NCBI GenBank assembly: GCA_016930215.1
Contig: JAFGHH010000257.1
Coordinates: forward strand, 1-37,499
Direction of reading: 5' to 3'
DNA from: Deltaproteobacteria bacterium
GTDB taxonomy: Bacteria; Myxococcota_A; Polyangia; DRWM01; JAAZOP01
DNA length: 37,499 nucleotides
Part shown: positions 32,681 to 37,499 of the stretch, one piece after another
Position numbering within the stretch: position 1 is the stretch's first letter
Layout: each line of letters starts with the position of its first letter
Program-made: the position numbers and the translations under genes
The notes under the pieces: generated by a model
What the model saw: the letters and a program-made list of their open reading frames with translations, nothing else
Databases searched by the model: none
Told to the model about the DNA's origin: nothing

Positions 32681-35154
32681 CAAGGGGCCCTCCTTCCGCG
32701 TCGGGCGAGGACTCTAGCGCAATTCCGGCGGCGTCGGGCAAGCGCCAAGAGGAGCGCCGGCAGCAGCCAGGCCGCCTTGCCGTCCGGTCCGGTGGTCGCC
32801 GCGCTGCAGCTGCAGCCGGACGGGGCGTCGTCCGCGGCGGCCGGGGCCCGGCCTGCCGGAGGGCCGCCGAGGCGGATCGTGTCGCCGTAGGCCGGCGCCG
32901 CCCACCCCGCCTCGTCGGTCCAGGCCGGTCCGCGCAGCGTCGTGGCAAAGCCGGCCGCTCCCGCCAGCCAGCACCGCAGCCCGTCCGCCGCCCGGGCGCA
33001 CAGGTCCTCCCGTCCGTCGCCGTCCACGTCGGCGAAGCGCAGCGTCCGGTAGCGGCTCGGCGCCGCCCAGCCGTCCGCGTCGGTCAGGGCCGGGCCGAAC
33101 ACCCGTCGGTCGAAGCTCGTGCCGGTCCACAGCCAGCACGCCACGCCGTCCGCGTCGCGGGCGCAGAGGTCGCGTCGGCCGTCGCCGTCGAGGTCCGCGA
33201 GCCGGAGCGTCGCGTAGCGCCCGCGCGCGTTCCAGCCCCCTGCGTCCGCCAGCGCCGGTCCGACCACCGGCCCGCCGAACCCGTCGCCCTGCGACAGGTG
33301 GCAGCGGAAGTCAAGCGCCGTGCGGGCGCACAGGTCGGCCCGGCCGTCGCCATCGACGTCGGCCAGGCGCAGGGTGCTCCAGTACTCCACGCGGTCCCAG
33401 CCGGCGGCGTCGCTCCACGGCGGTCCGGAAATCCGCGTGCCGAAGTCCCGTTCGCCCGACAGCCAGCACTGCATCCCGTCCGCCGCGCGGCCGCAGACGT
33501 CGTCGCGGCCGTCGCCGTCGACGTCGCCGACCCGGATCGTCCCGTAGCGCACCACGTCGTTCCAGCCGTCGGCGTCGGACAGCGCGGCGAGCCGGCGCGG
33601 CGTCCCGAACCGGTCGCCGTGCGACGGCCAGCAGGCGAGCCCGTCCGCGTCGCGGCCGCACAGGTCGGCCCGGCCGTCGCCGTCGACGTCGGCCAGTCGC
33701 AGCGTCAGGTAGCGGTCCGGCGCGTTCCAGCCGGCGGCGTCGGACAGGGGCGGGCCCGTGATCCGCGCGTCGAAGCCGCCGCCGTTCGAGCGCCAGCAGT
33801 GCACGCCGTCGGCAGCCCGTGCGCACAGGTCGTCGCGGCCGTCGCCGTCCAGGTCGCCCATCCGGAGCGTCGAGCCGTAGGCCGGGTCGTCCCACCCCGC
33901 GGCGTCCGACAGTGCCGGGCCGAGCACCAGCACCTCGAACCCGTGTCCCGTGGCCCGGTGGCAGGCGAACGCGTTCGCGTCGCGCGCGCAGACGTCGGCC
34001 CGGCGGTCGCCGTCCACGTCGGTCGAGGACGACGCTTCCCCGAGCGCCGCGAGCTGCCGGACCTCCTCCACCTCGCACACGCGCTCGTCGTCGGTCTCGC
34101 CGTCGCAGTCGTCGTCCAGGTCGTTGCACGCCTCGGGCGCCGGCGGGAGCTCGCCGACGCAGTCGCCCCAGGAGCCGGCGCGGCAGGTCTGCGTGCCCGA
34201 GCGGCACTCGCCGACGTCGCTGCCGCAGGTCCGCGCGAGCGCCTCGTCGGTCACGCCGTCGCAGTCGTCGTCGCGGCCGTTGCAGGTCTCGGGGACGGGG
34301 CCGAGCTCGCCGACGCAGTCGCCCCACGAGCCGGCCCGGCAGGTCTGCGTGCCCCGGCGGCACGCGCCGACGTCGCTGCCGCACGTCCGCGTCAACCCGT
34401 TGTCGATCACCGTGTCGCAGTCGTCGTCGCGGCCGTTGCAGATCTCCGCGGTCGGCGTGCAGCCGACGCACGAGCCCACCGCGGTGACGATCCCGATGTC
34501 CGCGCCGTAGTAGAAGCGCAGGATGCTGCGGTAGCCGTCGCCGCGTTCGTCGAGGCACCGGGAGCCCCACTGGGACAGGCAGCCGCGGTTGCGGTCGTTC
34601 GCCGGGTTGATCCACCCCAGGCTCGTCTGGTGCACCGCCGTCCCCGTCAGCCCCTCGTTGTACGTCACGTAGCGCTCGGTACGCGTCGGGTCGGAGTCGG
34701 TCGAGCGGGCGACGCAGGTCGAGCGGTTGGAGGGGTTGGCGCCGGCGACGAAGAACCCGGCGATCACCACCCCGCGGTACATCAGCACCTCGCCCGCCGT
34801 CGCCCGCACCGCCTCGTAGTGCTCCGCCGAGGGCGGGCTGCCGCAGGAGTAGACCTGGTCCGACGTGCCGTCGGCGACGGAGCCCGAGGTCTCGATCTTG
34901 TAGTAGGCGTAGGTGCGGGCCGCCACCGCCTGCGCCTTGAGCGACTCCAGGTCGGCGCCGCCGTTCTCGCAGTGCACGACGTGCGGGAGGTAGTCCTCCT
35001 CGAGGTCGATCGTCCCGACGCCGCGGACCGTGATCGTGCAGTAGGCGTCGAGCGGCAGGCGGGTCCGGCCGAGCTCCGGCTCGCCCGGCGCCTCGACGAC
35101 GCACCCGGCGAGCGCGAGGGCGAAGACGAGGGATACGGCACCGGTCCGCTGCAT
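32677..35154 (-). CDS. SpoIID-domain surface protein with MopE repeats, seven VCBS-like repeats and MYXO-CTERM-like tail
   Basis: The protein has 825 residues. The leader ends in LALAGC (Cys18). Residues 38-240 form a SpoIID/LytB domain: LEEDYLPHVVHCENGG, then LKAQAVAARTYAYYK and AEHYEAVRATAGEVLMYRG. In Bacillus, SpoIID is a lytic transglycosylase that cuts peptidoglycan stripped of stem peptides. Two MopE-type modules follow (CNGRDDDCDG and related), spaced exactly 52 residues, with a third partial copy. Next come seven DxDGDGRxDLC units (VCBS/FG-GAP-like, probably Ca-binding), spaced exactly 55 residues. The tail has Cys-Ser-Cys, a hydrophobic helix and LARRRRNCARVLARRGRR, a MYXO-CTERM-like signal with an unusually long basic end. 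AAGGA precedes the ATG. The stop overlaps the start of the LamG lipoprotein gene. Confidence 0.85.
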   Translation of the reverse strand: MQRTGAVSLVFALALAGCVVEAPGEPELGRTRLPLDAYCTITVRGVGTIDLEEDYLPHVVHCENGGADLESLKAQAVAARTYAYYKIETSGSVADGTSDQVYSCGSPPSAEHYEAVRATAGEVLMYRGVVIAGFFVAGANPSNRSTCVARSTDSDPTRTERYVTYNEGLTGTAVHQTSLGWINPANDRNRGCLSQWGSRCLDERGDGYRSILRFYYGADIGIVTAVGSCVGCTPTAEICNGRDDDCDTVIDNGLTRTCGSDVGACRRGTQTCRAGSWGDCVGELGPVPETCNGRDDDCDGVTDEALARTCGSDVGECRSGTQTCRAGSWGDCVGELPPAPEACNDLDDDCDGETDDERVCEVEEVRQLAALGEASSSTDVDGDRRADVCARDANAFACHRATGHGFEVLVLGPALSDAAGWDDPAYGSTLRMGDLDGDGRDDLCARAADGVHCWRSNGGGFDARITGPPLSDAAGWNAPDRYLTLRLADVDGDGRADLCGRDADGLACWPSHGDRFGTPRRLAALSDADGWNDVVRYGTIRVGDVDGDGRDDVCGRAADGMQCWLSGERDFGTRISGPPWSDAAGWDRVEYWSTLRLADVDGDGRADLCARTALDFRCHLSQGDGFGGPVVGPALADAGGWNARGRYATLRLADLDGDGRRDLCARDADGVACWLWTGTSFDRRVFGPALTDADGWAAPSRYRTLRFADVDGDGREDLCARAADGLRCWLAGAAGFATTLRGPAWTDEAGWAAPAYGDTIRLGGPPAGRAPAAADDAPSGCSCSAATTGPDGKAAWLLPALLLALARRRRNCARVLARRGRRAPW
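33000..34030 (-). repeat. Seven-copy 165-base tandem repeat
   Basis: The marker GTCGCC of the DxDGD codons occurs at 33016, 33181, 33346, 33511, 33676, 33841 and 34006, each exactly 165 bases apart. The units differ in many codons, so they are not recent copies, yet no length change has been accepted. Confidence 0.85.
34085..34445 (-). repeat. 156-base repeat of MopE-type modules
   Basis: The codons for the Cys-Asn start of each module lie at about 34120, 34276 and 34432, exactly 156 bases (52 residues) apart. The segment between them (CGSDVGxCRxGTQTCRAGSW) is nearly identical in both full copies. Confidence 0.8.
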
Positions 35155-35199
35155 GGTTCCTTCGGCCGGCGGCCGTCCGGCCGCCTTGCCGATCCTGCC

Positions 35200-35205
35200 A
35201 TGATA
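35200..35205 (-). promoter_or_regulatory. -10-like TATCAT upstream of the SpoIID-protein operon
   Basis: On the minus strand TATCAT lies 46 bases before the ATG at 35154. A weak TGGTCC is found 17 bases further up (35228-35223). Confidence 0.35.
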
Positions 35206-35318
35206 CGACGAAGCGGCGGAGCGGACCACGGGTCCCCGCGCCGCGCGACGCGGACGGCTTGCGGGCGGACCTCCTCCGGGAGGCCTTCCGCGGGGGACCC
35301 GTCGCGGACGACCCGCTG

Positions 35319-35348
35319 TTGACAGCGCCCGCCCCGGGGTTCCAACCT
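35319..35348 (+). promoter_or_regulatory. Possible promoter for the OYE-family reductase
   Basis: A perfect TTGACA -35 (35319-35324) is followed after 16 bases by TCCAAC or after 18 by CAACCT. Both -10 candidates are weak. The pair lies about 50 bases before the ATG. Confidence 0.35.
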
Positions 35349-35395
35349 GCGCCCCGAGCGTCCCGCCGCGGCCGGCGGGACCGGAGGTGCCGCAG

Positions 35396-37384
35396 ATGCG
35401 ACTGCTCGAGCCGCTCGATCTCAAGAAACGCACGATGCGCAACCGGATCGTGATGCCCGCGATGCACATGGGGTTCACCCCGGACGGTATCGTCTCCCAG
35501 CGGCTGCTCGACTTCTACGAGGAGCGCTCGAAAGGCGGCGCGGGGCTGATCGTCGTGGGCGCCTGCACGATCGACGACCAGGCGGGCGGGCCGTTCTTCA
35601 TCTCGCTGCGCGAGGACCGGTTCGTCCCCGGGATGACCGAGCTGGCCGCCGCGATCCGCCGCCACGGCGCCCTGGCCGGCGTGCAGCTGCTCCACGCCGG
35701 ACGGTACGTGCACTCGTTCCTGATCGGCGGCCGGCCGGCGCTCGCGCCGTCCGCCGTCCCCTCGCGCTACACGCGCGAGACCCCCCGCGCGATGACGCTC
35801 GAGGAGATCCGCGCCGTGCAGCAGCACTGGGTGGCGGCCGCCGAGCGGGCCGTCGCCGCCGGCTTCGACGCGGTGGAGATCATCGCCTCGGCCGGCTACC
35901 TGATCCCGCAGTTCCTTTCGCCGGTGACGAACCGGCGCGAGGACGAGTACGGCGGGAAGACGCTGGTCGAGCGGGCGCGGTTCGGCCTGGAGGTCGCGCG
36001 GCTCGTGCGCGCCGCGCTCGGCGAGGGCGCGGTGCTCGGGTTCCGCATCGCCGGCAACGACTTCATCCCGGGCGGCAACACCAATCGGCAGGCGGCCGAG
36101 TTCGCCGCGCTGCTCGAGGCCGAGGGCGTGGACTACGTCAGCGTCACCGGCGGCTGGCACGAGACCCGCGTGCCCCAGATCATCGCCGCCGTCCCCCACG
36201 GCGCCTACGCCTACCTCGCCCGCGGCGTGCGCGAGCGGGTCTCGATCCCCGTTTTTGCCGCCAACCGCATTAACCGCCCCGCGATCGGCGAGCGGCTGCT
36301 CGCCGACGGGATGTGCGATGCGGTGTGCTTCGGCCGCGGCCTGATCGCCGACCCCGAGCTGCCGCGCAAGGCCGCGGAGGGGCTGGACGACCGCGTCATC
36401 CGCTGCGTCGGCTGCGCCCAGGGGTGCTTCGACAAGGTGATGAGCCTCGAGCCGGTGACCTGCATGGTCAACCCGCGCGTCGGACGCGAGGGCGAGCCGG
36501 TGGGCGCGGCGACGCGCCGCAAGAAGGTCGTCGTCGTGGGCGGCGGTCCCGCCGGGCTGATGGCCGCGGCGGTCGCCGCGGAGCGCGGCCACGCCGTCAC
36601 GCTCTACGAACGGGCGCGCCTCGGCGGGCAGCTCGGCCTCGCCGCCGCCTCGCCCGGCCGCGAGGAGCTGTGGTCGGTCGTCGAGGATCTTTCCCAGCGG
36701 GCCCGCGTGGCGCGGGTGGACCTGCGCGTGTCCTACGACCTCAAGGCCGAGGAGCTGCTGGGGCTGGGCGCCGACGCCGTGGTGTTCGCCACCGGCGCGC
36801 GCCCGCTGCGCTTCGACCTGCCGGGGCTCGACCTGCCCCACGTGATGCACGCCTGGGACGTGCTGTCCGGCCGCCGGGTCCCCGGCCGCAACGTCGTCGT
36901 GCTCGGCGGCGGCGCCGTCGGGGTCGACGTCGCCCGCCACGTGGCCCTGATGGGAGCGCTCGACGCCGCCACCGTCCGCTTCCTGCTCGTCGAGGAGGCG
37001 GAGGAGTGCGAGGAGCTGCGTCGTCTGGCGCGGGCGGGCACTCGCAAGGTGACGCTGGTCGAGATGCGGCCGAAGGTCGGCGCCGACATCGGCCTGTCGA
37101 CCCGCTGGTCGCTGATGCAGGACCTCGAGCGGTTCGGGGTGAAGCTGATCGCGGGCCGCAAGGCGCAGGAGATCACCGCCGAGGGGTTGCGGCTGGCGGG
37201 GGAGGGCGTGCCGCTGGTGACCTGCGACACGATCGTCGTCGCGGTGGGTGCCGAGCCGGAGCGCACGTTGTACGACGCGACGGCGTCGCGGCTTCCCGAG
37301 GCGCACCTGATCGGCGACGCGAAGGACGTACGGCGCGCGCTGGACGCGGTGGCGGAGGGGTGGCGGGTCGGGTCGGCGTTGTAG
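35396..37384 (+). CDS. Old-yellow-enzyme/FadH-type NAD(P)H:flavin oxidoreductase
   Basis: The protein has 662 residues. Residues 1-330 are an FMN-binding TIM barrel of the old yellow enzyme family (KKRTMRNRIVMPAMHMGF, SAGYLIPQFLSPVTNRREDE). Cys337, Cys340, Cys344 and Cys356 form the CX2CX3CX11C site for a [4Fe-4S] cluster. An FAD-binding Gly motif lies at 382-387 (GGGPAG), and a second dinucleotide motif (VVVLGGGAVGVDVARH) binds NAD(P)H. This is the layout of 2,4-dienoyl-CoA reductase, enoate reductases and bile-acid or bilirubin reductases, which reduce activated C=C bonds. The HxxH-type substrate residue seen in many members is Ser-Ala here, so the substrate cannot be fixed. The ATG was chosen because GGAGG (35383-35387) lies 8 bases before it; the GTG at 35387 overlaps this site. 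Confidence 0.9.
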   Translation: MRLLEPLDLKKRTMRNRIVMPAMHMGFTPDGIVSQRLLDFYEERSKGGAGLIVVGACTIDDQAGGPFFISLREDRFVPGMTELAAAIRRHGALAGVQLLHAGRYVHSFLIGGRPALAPSAVPSRYTRETPRAMTLEEIRAVQQHWVAAAERAVAAGFDAVEIIASAGYLIPQFLSPVTNRREDEYGGKTLVERARFGLEVARLVRAALGEGAVLGFRIAGNDFIPGGNTNRQAAEFAALLEAEGVDYVSVTGGWHETRVPQIIAAVPHGAYAYLARGVRERVSIPVFAANRINRPAIGERLLADGMCDAVCFGRGLIADPELPRKAAEGLDDRVIRCVGCAQGCFDKVMSLEPVTCMVNPRVGREGEPVGAATRRKKVVVVGGGPAGLMAAAVAAERGHAVTLYERARLGGQLGLAAASPGREELWSVVEDLSQRARVARVDLRVSYDLKAEELLGLGADAVVFATGARPLRFDLPGLDLPHVMHAWDVLSGRRVPGRNVVVLGGGAVGVDVARHVALMGALDAATVRFLLVEEAEECEELRRLARAGTRKVTLVEMRPKVGADIGLSTRWSLMQDLERFGVKLIAGRKAQEITAEGLRLAGEGVPLVTCDTIVVAVGAEPERTLYDATASRLPEAHLIGDAKDVRRALDAVAEGWRVGSAL

Positions 37385-37499
37385 CCGGCGCCCCGGTGCC
37401 GCACGTGCATCCGGCAGGTCTCGCACGGAGACACCGCGGGGGCCGGGAAGACCGGCCTGGGTCCGGTCGGCGGGTCGATCCGGGCGAGCCTCTACACAA
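37385..37499. other. Window end without a recognisable gene
   Basis: The last 115 bases hold no frame on either strand that looks coding, and no clear signal. Confidence 0.5.

Noticed and set aside
1-37499. Search for CRISPR arrays, insertion sequences, phage genes and toxin-antitoxin pairs
   Set aside because: No regularly spaced short identical repeats outside coding repeats, no transposase or integrase motif, and no typical small gene pair was seen.

Overview
The window is very GC-rich (about 70 percent by eye) and densely packed. Several features point to a member of the Myxococcota (the old Deltaproteobacteria). Many proteins are secreted or lipidated, with Asp-rich linkers after the lipobox. 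MopE-type Cys/Asp metal-binding motifs and CGDG cysteine-rich repeats are present. Three proteins carry C-terminal segments resembling the MYXO-CTERM sorting signal (Cys-x-Cys, one membrane helix, Arg cluster). The order and genus cannot be fixed from the sequence. I saw no rRNA, tRNA, CRISPR array, transposase or phage gene, so this reads as an ordinary chromosomal segment rich in lineage-specific surface proteins. High GC makes long antisense reading frames common; these were not annotated.

Layout from left to right. 1-5250: an edge-truncated zinc-ribbon/STAND ATPase/TPR protein (minus), an all-alpha dUTPase-like pyrophosphatase, an exported TPR protein and a V4R-domain protein. 5322-10354: a GH123-like lipoprotein, a remnant of a beta-propeller gene, a small Cys-repeat exported protein, a lipoprotein of unknown function, and a membrane-anchored Hsp90/GHKL-like protein. 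10539-15548: a likely operon with a degenerate sigma54-activator-like regulator, a double zinc-ribbon membrane protein and an MmgE/PrpD protein. It is followed convergently by D-aminoacyl-tRNA deacylase. 16107-22529: a beta-helix protein whose MYXO-CTERM-like segment is internal and runs into a second lipoprotein-like module, a B12-type radical SAM protein on the other strand, another MYXO-CTERM-like protein, and a YbgC-type thioesterase.

22560-37384: a PHB-depolymerase-like esterase lipoprotein (minus), a large membrane glycosyltransferase, a hybrid histidine kinase with a solute-binding sensor domain, a Cys-repeat lipoprotein and a small TSP3-like lipoprotein. A translationally coupled minus-strand pair follows: a SpoIID/MopE/VCBS-repeat protein and a LamG-type lipoprotein. 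Last comes an old-yellow-enzyme/FadH-type reductase.

No single multi-gene defence or biosynthetic system is evident. The most unusual items are the internal sorting signal with apparent gene fusion (16107-18581), the five-copy Cys-repeat protein (7494-8081), the regulator whose ATPase motifs are all altered (10539-12686), the Hsp90-like domain without recognisable ATP-binding residues (9035-10354), and the exact 165-base repeat array in the SpoIID protein.
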